Origin: an uncultured bacterium
GTDB taxonomy: Bacteria; Bacillota; Clostridia; Lachnospirales; Lachnospiraceae
Direction of reading: 5' to 3'
NCBI GenBank assembly: GCA_905215405.1
Contig: CAJMQE010000011.1
Span: 1-61,972, forward strand
DNA length: 61,972 nt
Each line of letters begins with the position of its first letter. Position 1 is the first letter of the stretch. Positions 1-7,806 of the stretch are shown one piece after another. Made by a program: the position numbers and the translations under genes. The notes beneath the pieces were generated by a model. It made no database searches. It saw only the letters and a list, made by a program, of their open reading frames with translations, and was not told the DNA's origin.

Positions 1-43
1 AATCCCACACCACATTTTCTGTGATGTGAGACTTTCTTAACTT

Positions 44-77
44 AATGCCATTGGGCGAAAAGGCTCTGGCGTTTTTT
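44..77 (+). terminator. Probable terminator of an upstream gene
   Basis: An inverted repeat (AATGCCA at 44-50 with TGGCGTT at 67-73, one G-T pair) runs straight into a T tract. It probably ends a transcript that enters from outside the window. A second weak hairpin (CACACCAC at 6-13 with GTGATGTG at 21-28) lies just upstream. Confidence 0.5.
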
Positions 78-113
78 GTTATCTTATGAAAATTTATTTG
101 TATAAAAAATATG

Positions 114-142
114 TTGACTTTACATAATATGTATTGTAGTAT
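114..142 (+). promoter_or_regulatory. Probable sigma-A promoter for the TrhA-like gene
   Basis: TTGACT at 114-119 and TAGTAT at 137-142 are 17 bases apart. The gene starts at 357, so the 5' leader would be about 210 bases. I saw no known riboswitch in that AT-rich leader. Confidence 0.5.
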
Positions 143-356
143 ATGAGTATATTAAACGTAGTATTAAAAACAACATAACAAGGAAATGGAAATTACATAT
201 CAGATACAATCAATTTATAAAAGGTTAAGGTATGGTAAAAGATATTTATTATGAAACAAAAGAAAATAATATAAACATAACTACATATCGGGTGAACCGA
301 TGTAACATAAAAATTTTCATACAGTATGCACAGTTCGTGCAGGATAGGAGGATATT

Positions 357-1031
357 ATGAAACATTTTAAATTAAAAGATCCAGGAAGTGCAATTACACA
401 TCTGATCGGAATGCTGATGGCCATGTTCGCCGCAACACCACTGATTATTAAAGCGGCAAGAGAACCAGATAGAATTCATGTAATTTCACTGACCATATTT
501 ATTGTCAGTATGATTCTTTTATATGCAGCCAGCACCACATATCATTCTTTTAATCTCTCAGAAAAAGCAAATCTGATTTTAAAAAAGATCGATCACATGA
601 TGATCTTTGTGTTGATCGCAGGATCTTATACACCGATCTGTCTGGTCGTCCTGCATGGAAGAACAGGTTATACGCTTCTTGCTCTTGTTTGGGGAATTGC
701 ACTTATCGGTATTGGAATTAAGGCTTTATGGGTCACCTGTCCGAAGTGGTTCTCATCCATCATTTATATAGCAATGGGTTGGGTTTGCGTATTGGCATTT
801 ACACAGATCTTAAATGCACTGCCAAAAGCAGCATTTAACTGGCTACTTGCAGGTGGAGTCATCTATACTATTGGAGGAATCATTTATGCGCTGAAACTTC
901 CAATCTTTAATGGAAGACATAAGAACTTTGGTTCTCATGAAATCTTTCATTTGTTCGTGATTGGTGGAAGCCTCTGTCACTTTATACTGATGTTCCAGTA
1001 TGTTTCTGTAATGCCACTCGTAATGAAATAA
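357..1031 (+). CDS. trhA: TrhA/hemolysin III (PAQR-like) family membrane protein
   Basis: This 224-residue protein has about seven hydrophobic segments and matches the bacterial hemolysin III/TrhA (YqfA) family, relatives of eukaryotic PAQR receptors. Visible family features are an early His in the first helix region (THLIG), the segment STTYHSF after helix 2, KKIDHMMIF, and a late SHEIFHLFVI segment; these His and Asp residues form the putative metal site. In this family members influence membrane energetics and lipid state; true haemolytic activity is not established for most. An AGGAGG site lies 6 bases before the ATG. The gene stands alone, with its own promoter and a terminator shared with the convergent gene. 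Confidence 0.85.
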   Translation: MKHFKLKDPGSAITHLIGMLMAMFAATPLIIKAAREPDRIHVISLTIFIVSMILLYAASTTYHSFNLSEKANLILKKIDHMMIFVLIAGSYTPICLVVLHGRTGYTLLALVWGIALIGIGIKALWVTCPKWFSSIIYIAMGWVCVLAFTQILNALPKAAFNWLLAGGVIYTIGGIIYALKLPIFNGRHKNFGSHEIFHLFVIGGSLCHFILMFQYVSVMPLVMK

Positions 1032-1107
1032 TAAGATGCGGATAATATGAAGATAATAATAAGCAGATAATTATAAAAGTCGATAATAATAAGAAGCGGA
1101 AAATAAT

Positions 1108-1155
1108 AAAAGTCCCTGTGAATCATGTTATATATAATGTTCACAGGGACTTTTT
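1108..1155. terminator. Bidirectional terminator
   Basis: A long perfect stem (AAGTCCCTGTGAA paired with TTCACAGGGACTT) has an A run before it and a T run after it. It can therefore stop transcripts of both the trhA-like gene and the convergent AI-2E family gene, whose stop codon is about 25 bases away. Confidence 0.85.
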
Positions 1156-1179
1156 AATAGATTTCATGAATTATTTTTG

Positions 1180-2640
1180 TTATTTTGTTACGTCAGTTTC
1201 ATTAGAAGCTGTTGAGCTTTGTTTACCAGAAAGTTCCTCGGCCTGGAGCACTGGTTCCTGATTTGATTCTGCAGATTCATCAGATTCGTCAGAATTCAGA
1301 TCATCGAGCGCATCGGAAGTTACATTTACAGGTCCATTCTGATGATAAGGATTGCCATCGGCCTCCATTGCCTGTTCTACAGAACGATTCTCTCTGGAAA
1401 TGGTGATGTTCTTGCGCTTTAATCGATATTCGATAAATCGGTTCAAAATATAAGCAAATACAGCGAGACATGGAACACCAAGGAACATACCAAGTATGCC
1501 GAACAGACTGCCACCGACAGTGATTGCAAAGATGACCCAGAGTGGTTTCAGACCGGTCGACTGTCCAAGAATCTTTGGTCCAAGGTAAAGACCATCAAAC
1601 TGCTGGATGACCAGAATCAGGATCGCAAAGAAAATAACCTTTACAGGGCTGACGATCAGAATGACGACACCACCGATGACACCACCGATATAAGGACCGA
1701 AGTAAGGGATCATATTGGTAATACCAACAATAACGCTGATCAGAACTGCATACGGGAAACGGAATAAGATCATCAGGCCAAAGCAGATGAAACCGATAAT
1801 GATGGAATCTACAGCCTTTCCAAAGATGAATCCGCTGAAAATATTACTGCTTTCATGAAGTATTTCAAAAGTGGTATCTGTCACATTTTTTGGAAAAATA
1901 GAATATAACAGTCTTTTGAAATTATAAAACAGTGTTCTGTGATCAGAGATAATGTAAACGGATACGATCAATGCGATAAAGAAATTAACAAACGCTCTTA
2001 CCAGTGCAATACTTGCAGAGTAAAGGACTGGAAGAAGATCAGTCATGACATTGGTCAGATAATTAACAACCTGAGGCATTGCATCATTTAAGGTCTTATT
2101 GATTACAGTATAATCCACGAATTGCAGATCTGGATGATTCTGTTCAAAGGTGCTGATAAATTTCAGGATATTTTCATACCATGCTGGAATCAGAGCCGTC
2201 AGTTCGCTCAAACTTTCATAAATCTGTGGAGCGATATAAGTCATCAGTATAACAATAATGCCAAATGACAGCAGATAGGAGCAAGCGATAGCAAGGTATC
2301 CTGCGGCACGCTTTGATTTGATCGGAATCAGTTTGGTAAAAATGGTATCACGGAACCAGATTACCAGTGGACTGAGCAGAAATGCGATAAATCCACCGAT
2401 CAGAAACGGAGAAATAATGGCGATGCATACGCCAAGAAAGTGAAACGTCTTGTCAAAATCTCCGACAAATTTATAAATCAGGACACAGCCAAAGAATACA
2501 AACAATGCATAAATACTGATGGTAAAGTATTTCTTACTTGCCTGAAATTTGTGTGGTCCTGTATTTACAGGAGATTGTGGTGTGTAATTTGTCTGTTCTG
2601 ATGTAGGATCAGATGTATGGTTATCAGGGGTTGGATTCAT
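1180..2640 (-). CDS. AI-2E family transporter (PerM/YhhT type)
   Basis: A 486-residue polytopic protein of the AI-2E transporter superfamily. It has eight or so membrane helices, a loop rich in amphipathic helix before a central membrane block, and the family's glycine/proline-rich segment near the C-terminal third (NMIPYFGPYIGG). Some members export autoinducer-2 or act as Na+/H+ antiporters; the substrate here is unknown. Both ends carry polar low-complexity tails: about 35 Asn/Pro/Thr-rich residues at the N-terminus and about 75 acidic Ser/Glu-rich residues at the C-terminus. I chose the ATG at 2640 because GAGGTG lies 6 bases upstream; the in-frame GTG at 2649 is part of that ribosome-binding site. 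Confidence 0.85.
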   Translation of the reverse strand: MNPTPDNHTSDPTSEQTNYTPQSPVNTGPHKFQASKKYFTISIYALFVFFGCVLIYKFVGDFDKTFHFLGVCIAIISPFLIGGFIAFLLSPLVIWFRDTIFTKLIPIKSKRAAGYLAIACSYLLSFGIIVILMTYIAPQIYESLSELTALIPAWYENILKFISTFEQNHPDLQFVDYTVINKTLNDAMPQVVNYLTNVMTDLLPVLYSASIALVRAFVNFFIALIVSVYIISDHRTLFYNFKRLLYSIFPKNVTDTTFEILHESSNIFSGFIFGKAVDSIIIGFICFGLMILFRFPYAVLISVIVGITNMIPYFGPYIGGVIGGVVILIVSPVKVIFFAILILVIQQFDGLYLGPKILGQSTGLKPLWVIFAITVGGSLFGILGMFLGVPCLAVFAYILNRFIEYRLKRKNITISRENRSVEQAMEADGNPYHQNGPVNVTSDALDDLNSDESDESAESNQEPVLQAEELSGKQSSTASNETDVTK

Positions 2641-2722
2641 AATAGTCACCTCTCTTAAATATTCATAGTTCTAATAAGTATGTATGCCATCGCCGGATGC
2701 GATAGAAACACTGTGTAGTTTT

Positions 2723-2751
2723 ATTATAAAGGGAAGCGTGCAGATAGGCAA
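2723..2751 (-). promoter_or_regulatory. Probable promoter of the AI-2E family gene
   Basis: On the minus strand TTGCCT (2751-2746) and a perfect TATAAT (2728-2723) are separated by 17 bases, about 80 bases upstream of the start codon. Confidence 0.55.
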
Positions 2752-2898
2752 CCGCAGTGTCACATTGTTTCTGAGTAAATACTGGAATCTAAATGAAGAA
2801 AAGAAGAAAGAATACAGCTATTTTCAGGGGGGTGTCGCATTTATCAGGAGCGAAATTTAAGAAATATAAACTTTTTTAAAAAAATATAAAAAAAGGGG
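2752..2898. other. Gene-free interval before tRNA-Lys
   Basis: The whole interval between the AI-2E gene and the tRNA is about 327 bases and holds two divergent promoters. Between them I see only a 28-codon lysine/arginine-rich ORF at 2793-2879 without a convincing ribosome-binding site, which I do not call. Confidence 0.4.
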
Positions 2899-2927
2899 TT
2901 GCATTTTCGATTATATTGAGATATAAT
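2899..2927 (+). promoter_or_regulatory. Promoter of tRNA-Lys
   Basis: TTGCAT at 2899-2904 and a perfect TATAAT at 2922-2927 have a 17-base spacer. The tRNA begins about 40 bases downstream. Confidence 0.7.
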
Positions 2928-2967
2928 TCTTTTTGTGTTCGACATTAATTGTCAACAAAATAAATAA

Positions 2968-3040
2968 GCGCCGCTAGCTCAGTTGGTAGAGCACCTGACT
3001 CTTAATCAGGGTGTCCAGGGTTCGAACCCCTGGCGGCGCA
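2968..3040 (+). tRNA. tRNA-Lys (anticodon CTT)
   Basis: A complete 73-base cloverleaf: acceptor arms GCGCCGC and GCGGCGC, D-arm with AGCTCAGTTGGTAGAGC, anticodon stem CCTGA/TCAGG with loop CTCTTAA (anticodon CTT at 3001-3003), and T-arm with GGTTCGAACCCC. The discriminator base is A and the CCA end is not encoded. It reads AAG lysine codons. Confidence 0.97.
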
Positions 3041-3055
3041 CTAGAAAAGGTCTCT

Positions 3056-3097
3056 CGATTTAGCAAGAAGCTAGGTTGTCGGGCTTTTTATTTTTGT
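3056..3097 (+). terminator. Possible terminator after tRNA-Lys
   Basis: A nine-pair stem with three wobble pairs (CGATTTAGC with GCTAGGTTG around a five-base loop) precedes GGGCTTTTTATTTTT. It is weak on its own but well placed. Confidence 0.45.
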
Positions 3098-3490
3098 CTT
3101 TTTTCATCTGTCGTCAAATGGAAGGTTTTATCAGTTCTATTCGGTCTATCAATTCTATCAATTGTATCAGCTGTATCATGTGTATTAGTTCCTGAAGTCT
3201 ATGAAGTTCCTAAAGTTCCTTATGATATCCGTGAACAAATCGTTGAATTACCTATAAGATATGGCTCTGCATGAAATTAGCAATTATAATCCTTTATTTA
3301 TGCACTTCTGTTTAGCAGTAATCCAGAGATTTTATAGAAAGCGAAATTATATTCATATCGAGGAAGTGTATTGTTTTTTGTGTTTCTATATTTCTTATGC
3401 TATATTTGGTTATATCAATCATAGTAGAACAGATTTAAAACATGCGATGACGAGACGGATACAGTACAGAATTTGTAAAGGTGGGGAAAT
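3098..3490. other. Gene-free AT-rich interval
   Basis: About 390 bases between the tRNA unit and the response-regulator gene. It contains short direct repeats (variants of TATCAATT and AGTTCCT between 3130 and 3225). Open frames here either start inside the tRNA or lack a ribosome-binding site, so no gene is called. The regulator's promoter presumably lies in this region but I see no strong match. Confidence 0.4.
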
Positions 3491-4324
3491 ATGATTTTGA
3501 GTGATGAGAATATTGAAAATGTTGATAATCAGTCAAGTATTCTGGTTGTAGAAGATGATGCGGATATCAACCATTTACTGAAAAAAATACTGGAAAGACA
3601 AAATATGAAGGTGACGCAGGCTTTTTCTGGAACGGAAGCACAACTCAGGTTGTCAATGGGAACATTCCAGCTCGCACTGCTGGATCTGATGCTGCCAGGA
3701 GTAACAGGAGAAACACTGATACCTGAATTTACACAGAGAAATATTCCGGTGATCGTGATCTCTGCAAAGGCAGGCCTGGAAAATAGGGTGCAGGTGCTGA
3801 ACCTTGGTGCGGATGATTATATAGAAAAACCATTTGAAGCCGATGAGGTAGTCGCCAGAGTCAATGCACTGCTCAGAAGACTGAAGCGAATGGAAAAACC
3901 GGAAAAAATGCAAAGTGAAATCAGTGAAGAATTGACAAATAGTATTTCTAATTGTAACGATGTAACTGTAAAACAGGTGGTGCCAGCAGGACAGGGGGAT
4001 CATGTATTGACTCAGGAATCGCTCGATCAGGTCTTAAAGTACAGGCAGATCGTATTAAATGAAAAGTCGAGAGTCGTTCTGGTAAATGGGACGGAGATTT
4101 CATTGACCGGACATGAATTTGATATTCTTCATGTGCTTCTTTCTAATCCGGATCGGGTATTCTCCAGACAGGCTTTGTACGAAGAAGTCTGGCAGGGTGG
4201 ATATTATGGAGAAGATAATACAGTCAATGTGCATATCAGTAATCTCAGAAAGAAGATTGCAGAAGTGGCAGGAGATACAGAATATATCAAAACAGTATGG
4301 GGAATAGGATTTAAACTTGTTTAA
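3491..4324 (+). CDS. OmpR/PhoB-family response regulator of a lantibiotic-immunity-like module
   Basis: A 277-residue two-domain regulator. The receiver domain (about 15-130) has the acidic pocket Glu21-Asp22-Asp23, phospho-acceptor Asp65 in LLDLMLPG, Ser91 and the conserved Lys113 in EKPFEADE. A roughly 50-residue polar linker, longer than usual, leads to a winged-helix DNA-binding domain (about 180-277; SRQALYEEVW, NTVNVHISNLRKKI). A GGTGGGG site precedes the ATG. The gene comes before an ABC transporter and a histidine kinase, the typical set that senses and resists lantibiotics or bacitracin-like peptides. Three TCT repeats with nisin-box spacing lie downstream and are its likely target (inference). 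Confidence 0.9.
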   Translation: MILSDENIENVDNQSSILVVEDDADINHLLKKILERQNMKVTQAFSGTEAQLRLSMGTFQLALLDLMLPGVTGETLIPEFTQRNIPVIVISAKAGLENRVQVLNLGADDYIEKPFEADEVVARVNALLRRLKRMEKPEKMQSEISEELTNSISNCNDVTVKQVVPAGQGDHVLTQESLDQVLKYRQIVLNEKSRVVLVNGTEISLTGHEFDILHVLLSNPDRVFSRQALYEEVWQGGYYGEDNTVNVHISNLRKKIAEVAGDTEYIKTVWGIGFKLV

Positions 4325-4331
4325 AACAGGA

Positions 4332-4386
4332 GCCTGTTATATAGTGGATTGCATCAGTGGATTTCGCTATATAGCAGGCTTTTTCT
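4332..4386 (+). terminator. Terminator after the response regulator
   Basis: GCCTG-T-TATATAG pairs with CTATATA-G-CAGGC around an AT-rich loop, followed by TTTTTC. It separates the regulator transcript from the transporter genes. Confidence 0.75.
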
Positions 4387-4465
4387 ATAAAGAAAATGTT
4401 GATTAAAGAATTTATAGGAAGGAAACCGAACAGAAAATAACTTAAAAATAACGATCCTGCGGTCA

Positions 4466-4521
4466 TCTTTAAACTTTCTTTAAACTTTCTTAAGGACTTA
4501 TTTAGGAACGATCTGTATGAT
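4466..4521 (+). promoter_or_regulatory. Candidate regulator operator (triple TCT repeat) with promoter
   Basis: TCT occurs at 4466, 4477 and 4488, each separated by 8 bases, so the period is 11 bases. The 11-base unit TTTAAACTTTC is duplicated exactly at 4468-4478 and 4479-4489. TCT-N8-TCT is the published arrangement of the nisin box bound by NisR-type regulators. A TATGAT -10 element at 4516-4521 puts the last repeat near -39. It would drive the peptide ORF, the ABC ATPase and the permease. Confidence 0.6.
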
Positions 4522-4549
4522 AGAAAATGTTCAAAGGAGCATTTCAAAT

Positions 4550-4570
4550 ATGCAGGAAAGGCGAAAATAA
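4550..4570 (+). CDS. Possible six-codon upstream ORF
   Basis: AAAGGAG at 4533-4539 precedes an ATG at 4550 that encodes only MQERRK before TAA. The stop is one base from the next ATG (4572), so its translation could be coupled to the small peptide ORF. There is no independent evidence that it is translated. Confidence 0.3.
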   Translation: MQERRK

Positions 4571-4571
4571 G

Positions 4572-4691
4572 ATGTTTGCAATATGGAAAGCAGTGATCAT
4601 GTGTACAGCTTCCTGTATCCCAGCTGCACAGGCAGTACATCTGGGGGAAGGAATCAGTGGACTGATCCGAATAATAGATTTTTTATTTTAA
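4572..4691 (+). CDS. Unrecognised 39-residue secreted-looking peptide
   Basis: I do not recognise this product. It starts with a short basic/hydrophobic stretch that ends in an AQA-like signal-cleavage site, followed by about 18 residues beginning VHLGEGISG and ending in an aliphatic/aromatic tail (IDFLF). Two Cys (11 and 15) lie in the hydrophobic part. AGGAAAGG sits about 10 bases upstream and the ORF may be coupled to the six-codon ORF before it. It is the first gene after the TCT-repeat promoter and 31 bases before the ABC ATPase. A signal or immunity peptide is possible. The frame is open upstream to an ATG at 4527, but that lies at the predicted transcription start. Confidence 0.4.
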   Translation: MFAIWKAVIMCTASCIPAAQAVHLGEGISGLIRIIDFLF

Positions 4692-4722
4692 ATTCGATAG
4701 GAACAGGAAAGGAAGACAGAGA

Positions 4723-5649
4723 ATGAAGAACTACGAAGTAATCAAAGCAGTGAATGTAAGTAAAAAATATGGTGATACAGATGCTCTGAAAAATATTAAT
4801 CTGACAATTAACAGTGGAGAAATCTACGGATTGATTGGTAATAATGGTGCTGGTAAAACAACATTTCTGAAAATGCTGACAGGACAGTGTACGCCAAGTG
4901 AAGGTCAGATCAGCATGTTCGGTCAAACAGGAGAACAGGAACTCAATAAAGCAAGAAGACGCCAGGGAGCGATTATCGAAACACCAAGTTTTTATCCAAA
5001 GATGACAGTGAAACATAATCTAGAATATTATCGTATTCAGCGTGGTATTCCGGAAAAGGATTCGGTGAAAAGGGTATTAAAAGAGGTTGGACTGCTGGAT
5101 GCAGGCAATAAGAAGGCAGAAGACCTGTCTCTTGGTATGAAGCAAAGACTGGGCCTTGCACTTGCACTTATGGGAGATCCTGAATTACTGATTCTTGATG
5201 AGCCGATCAATGGACTGGATCCAACTGGAATTGTTGAAATCAGAAATCTTTTGCTAAAACTCAATAGAGAGAAGAATATTACGATTCTGATATCAAGCCA
5301 TATCCTGACAGAACTCTCCCATATAGCGACATGCTATGGATTTTTGCGGAAAGGTGTTCTGGTTGAACAGGATACAGCAAAGGGGCTTCAGGAGAAATGT
5401 AGTACTTATATAGAAGTAAAAATATCAAATGCACATAAATATACTGCACTTTTAGAGACAGATCTGGATTGTACGGAGTATAAGGTGATGCCGGATCAGT
5501 CAGTCAGAATCTTTGATCTGAGCCATCCAATCGAGGAGTATAGCACGCTTGCTGTGACAAATGGAATGGGGCTGCAGGGAATTCAGGAGAAGAAGATCGA
5601 TCTGGAAAGTTATTATATGGAACTGGTAGGAGGAGAAGAAAATGCTTAA
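4723..5649 (+). CDS. ABC transporter ATPase, lantibiotic-immunity/BcrA type
   Basis: A 308-residue ABC ATPase. Walker A is GNNGAGKTT (39-47), the signature is LSLGMKQR (135-142), and Walker B is LLILDEP with catalytic Glu160; His193 is in the switch loop. Where most ABC proteins have the Q-loop glutamine, this one has Glu86 (GAIIETPSF). That E-loop is described for LanF lantibiotic-immunity ATPases, which expel lantibiotics from the membrane. The roughly 90 C-terminal residues after the ABC core are typical of the BcrA/LanF group. The gene overlaps the permease by 8 bases. Which peptide it protects against cannot be told from sequence. Confidence 0.9.
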   Translation: MKNYEVIKAVNVSKKYGDTDALKNINLTINSGEIYGLIGNNGAGKTTFLKMLTGQCTPSEGQISMFGQTGEQELNKARRRQGAIIETPSFYPKMTVKHNLEYYRIQRGIPEKDSVKRVLKEVGLLDAGNKKAEDLSLGMKQRLGLALALMGDPELLILDEPINGLDPTGIVEIRNLLLKLNREKNITILISSHILTELSHIATCYGFLRKGVLVEQDTAKGLQEKCSTYIEVKISNAHKYTALLETDLDCTEYKVMPDQSVRIFDLSHPIEEYSTLAVTNGMGLQGIQEKKIDLESYYMELVGGEENA

Positions 5650-6409
5650 CTATATAAAAAGTGAATTTTACAGAATCAAACAGACAAGGAGTAGCTGGAT
5701 ACTTCCAGGTGTATTGTGCCTGATCGTGCTCGCATTTAATCTTATGCTGGTGGGATTTCTTAAGGCAGATCCATCATTCCCTTATACAACAACAAAATTT
5801 TCATTGGGCACATTGTGTGATAGTTGTAATGTACTGATGTTACTTTGCGTGATGATCACAAGTCAGGTGTTTGGCGGAGAATATAAAAATGGAACCATGA
5901 AAAATGTGGTTTCCTACGGAATTTCAAAACAGCAGATATTTATTGGTAAATATATTGTGACAGTATTATATAGTTTCTTTGTTATGGTACTGGTGGGGGC
6001 AACGTATCTGATCAGCGCACTGTTACTTCTTGAAAACAGTGGAAATGCCTATGTTGTCATGTTCTTAAAGGCACTTTTTGTAAATACACCGATCTACATT
6101 TCCTGTGTGACACTGATGCTTGCGTTCCTGTTCAATAATGATAATGAAACAAATGCGGTATCGGGATGGGGCATTGTATATGTGGTAATTCCCATAGCCA
6201 TGTTTCTGATCGGAAAAAAGATTGCAGTGCTTGGTACGATCGCTGCATGGATTCCGTGGAACGTAATTAGAGATTTTGATATGGAACAGAGAATTTATGC
6301 ATGGCAGACGGCATCAGGTGCAGTGAAATATATTATCATGGGACTGGGATGGACGGTCGTTTTCTTTGCCATTGGATTCTATAAATTTTCTAAGAAAGAT
6401 ATTAAGTAA
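5642..6409 (+). CDS. ABC-2 type permease, lantibiotic-immunity-like
   Basis: A 255-residue integral membrane protein with about six hydrophobic segments and an N-terminal cytoplasmic start (SEFYRIKQTRSSW). After the second helix it has the ABC-2 hallmark EYKNGTMKNVVSYGISKQQ, the coupling region. It overlaps the ATPase gene by 8 bases, so the two are co-translated and form one transporter. Classical immunity transporters have two permeases (LanE and LanG); only one is present, so it may act as a homodimer as in BcrAB-like systems. Confidence 0.85.
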   Translation: MLNYIKSEFYRIKQTRSSWILPGVLCLIVLAFNLMLVGFLKADPSFPYTTTKFSLGTLCDSCNVLMLLCVMITSQVFGGEYKNGTMKNVVSYGISKQQIFIGKYIVTVLYSFFVMVLVGATYLISALLLLENSGNAYVVMFLKALFVNTPIYISCVTLMLAFLFNNDNETNAVSGWGIVYVVIPIAMFLIGKKIAVLGTIAAWIPWNVIRDFDMEQRIYAWQTASGAVKYIIMGLGWTVVFFAIGFYKFSKKDIK

Positions 6410-6505
6410 ACGGACGAAGCAAATCAAGCGCACAAGATATATAAACAGATAAGTGAATGAAACAAGTGAATGAAACGAGGAAAAAGTAATCCCTTTTATG
6501 TCATT

Positions 6506-6553
6506 AACAGATATCGCAGATTTTACGAGCAAAAAATCTGCGATATCTGTTTC
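6506..6553 (+). terminator. Strong terminator between permease and kinase genes
   Basis: AACAGATATCGCAGATTTT pairs with AAAATCTGCGATATCTGTT around a short loop, ending in TTTC. It stops the transporter transcript before the kinase gene. Confidence 0.75.
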
Positions 6554-6555
6554 TA

Positions 6556-6564
6556 TGATATAAT
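6556..6564 (+). promoter_or_regulatory. Extended -10 promoter for the histidine kinase
   Basis: TGATATAAT (TG at 6556, TATAAT at 6559-6564) lies directly after the terminator, with no good -35 box. The kinase can thus be made independently of the transporter. Confidence 0.5.
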
Positions 6565-6616
6565 CATACTAGGTAATAGTATTAGTAAAATTTCAGTAGG
6601 GTAAAGGAGTGTAAGA

Positions 6617-7573
6617 ATGGAACTGATCATAATAGGTGTATTACTGTTGATCCTGATTCCATGCGTGGTAATGACAGTCAGATATTATCTGCTTCGCGCA
6701 GGATTTCATAAAATAGAACAACAGATGCAGGTGGTATTAGATAATCCAGACAGGAACTTTGGATTAAAGAATACATGTCCGGATAGGGGAATGGATGGCG
6801 TGCTGAGCGCATTTAATACCTATATGCGGATTACACAAAAGGAAAGAATCCAGTATATGCGCCGGGAGATCACGATCAGACGACAGATAGAAAATATCAG
6901 CCATGATCTGCGGACTCCGTTGACATCCGTACTTGGCTATCTGGAATTAATGGATCGGAAAGAGATGTCCAGGGAAGATCAGGATAATCTGGATGTGGTT
7001 ATTCGAAAATCAAAGGCACTACAGCGTTTGATCGCAAGGTTCTATGATCTTTCCAGGCTTGAAGCTGATGAGTATCAGATGAAGGAAGAACCTGTGGATG
7101 TACATCAGAAGCTGTCGGACCTAATGCTTGGTAGTTATCTGGATTTTGAAAATCGATCGATCGATGTTCAGATGATGATAGGGGAGAAGCCACTTTATGC
7201 ACTGGGGGATGCTGATGCTTTTGAACGGATTATAACCAACTTGATTCATAATGCACTCAAATATACTCAAAAGAACCTGACCGTCACATTACAGACAATG
7301 GAGCGAACAAAAAATGAAGTCAGCAGCCTTGTTGAGGAAAGAGAGACGGTGCTGTGCCTGTCTTTTGAAAATGAGGCCGGAAATATGACACCACAAAATG
7401 TAGAACAGGTATTTGATCGTTTTTATATGAGAGACTCATCAAGAACGAATCAGAGCTCTGGACTGGGTCTGACAATTGCAAAACTGCTTGTTGAAAAGAT
7501 GCATGGAGAGGTTTTTGCCGAAGTCGAGAATGGACTGTTCAAAATTGGATTTTTGGTACCATTGTACCAGTAA
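6617..7573 (+). CDS. Membrane histidine kinase partner of the immunity-module regulator
   Basis: A 318-residue sensor kinase. One N-terminal membrane helix (about 2-24) is followed directly by cytoplasmic sequence, so there is no extracellular sensor domain. The dimerisation domain carries the H-box with phospho-acceptor His96 (ISHDLRTPLTS). The ATPase domain has an N-box (NLIHNALKYT), an F-box (FDRFYMRDSS) and a G-box (SGLGLTIAKLL). An AAGGAG site precedes the ATG. Kinases with so little outside usually sense through the membrane or through a partner transporter, as in BceS-like systems. Its partner is almost certainly the regulator at 3491-4324. Confidence 0.88.
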   Translation: MELIIIGVLLLILIPCVVMTVRYYLLRAGFHKIEQQMQVVLDNPDRNFGLKNTCPDRGMDGVLSAFNTYMRITQKERIQYMRREITIRRQIENISHDLRTPLTSVLGYLELMDRKEMSREDQDNLDVVIRKSKALQRLIARFYDLSRLEADEYQMKEEPVDVHQKLSDLMLGSYLDFENRSIDVQMMIGEKPLYALGDADAFERIITNLIHNALKYTQKNLTVTLQTMERTKNEVSSLVEERETVLCLSFENEAGNMTPQNVEQVFDRFYMRDSSRTNQSSGLGLTIAKLLVEKMHGEVFAEVENGLFKIGFLVPLYQ

Positions 7574-7732
7574 AAAATGTCGAAATATACAATTTTTACG
7601 CAATAAAAGTGAAAATGCAATAATTAAATAACAATAATATAAGTAATCTGCATAATAAATATCAATAAACGAAAAAATAGATAATAACAAGAAAAATTCC
7701 TTAATGTTCCACTCGTTGAGCCCTTTTTTACA

Positions 7733-7761
7733 TTGTTAATTTAAAGCTTTAATGCTACAAT
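7733..7761 (+). promoter_or_regulatory. Promoter of the amino-acid permease
   Basis: TTGTTA at 7733-7738 and TACAAT at 7756-7761 have a 17-base spacer, and TGC before TACAAT makes an extended -10. The start codon follows 46 bases later. Confidence 0.65.
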
Positions 7762-7806
7762 ATAAGTACAAGACTGGAGATAAACTTTACGAAAAGGAGA
7801 TCTATA

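Noticed and set aside
2793..2879. 28-codon basic ORF upstream of tRNA-Lys
   Set aside because: Weak ribosome-binding site, no recognised family, and it runs into the tRNA promoter region.
3011..3274. 87-codon ORF with a hydrophobic stretch after tRNA-Lys
   Set aside because: Its start lies inside the tRNA, there is no ribosome-binding site, and no later in-frame start precedes the hydrophobic part.
3261..3494. 77-codon ORF rich in Ile, Phe and Tyr before the response regulator
   Set aside because: No ribosome-binding site, composition expected of AT-rich non-coding DNA, and it overlaps the regulator start.
3491..7573. Complete lantibiotic biosynthesis cluster
   Set aside because: No LanB, LanC, LanM, LanT or LanP gene is present; only immunity and sensing functions, plus one unrecognised small ORF, are seen.
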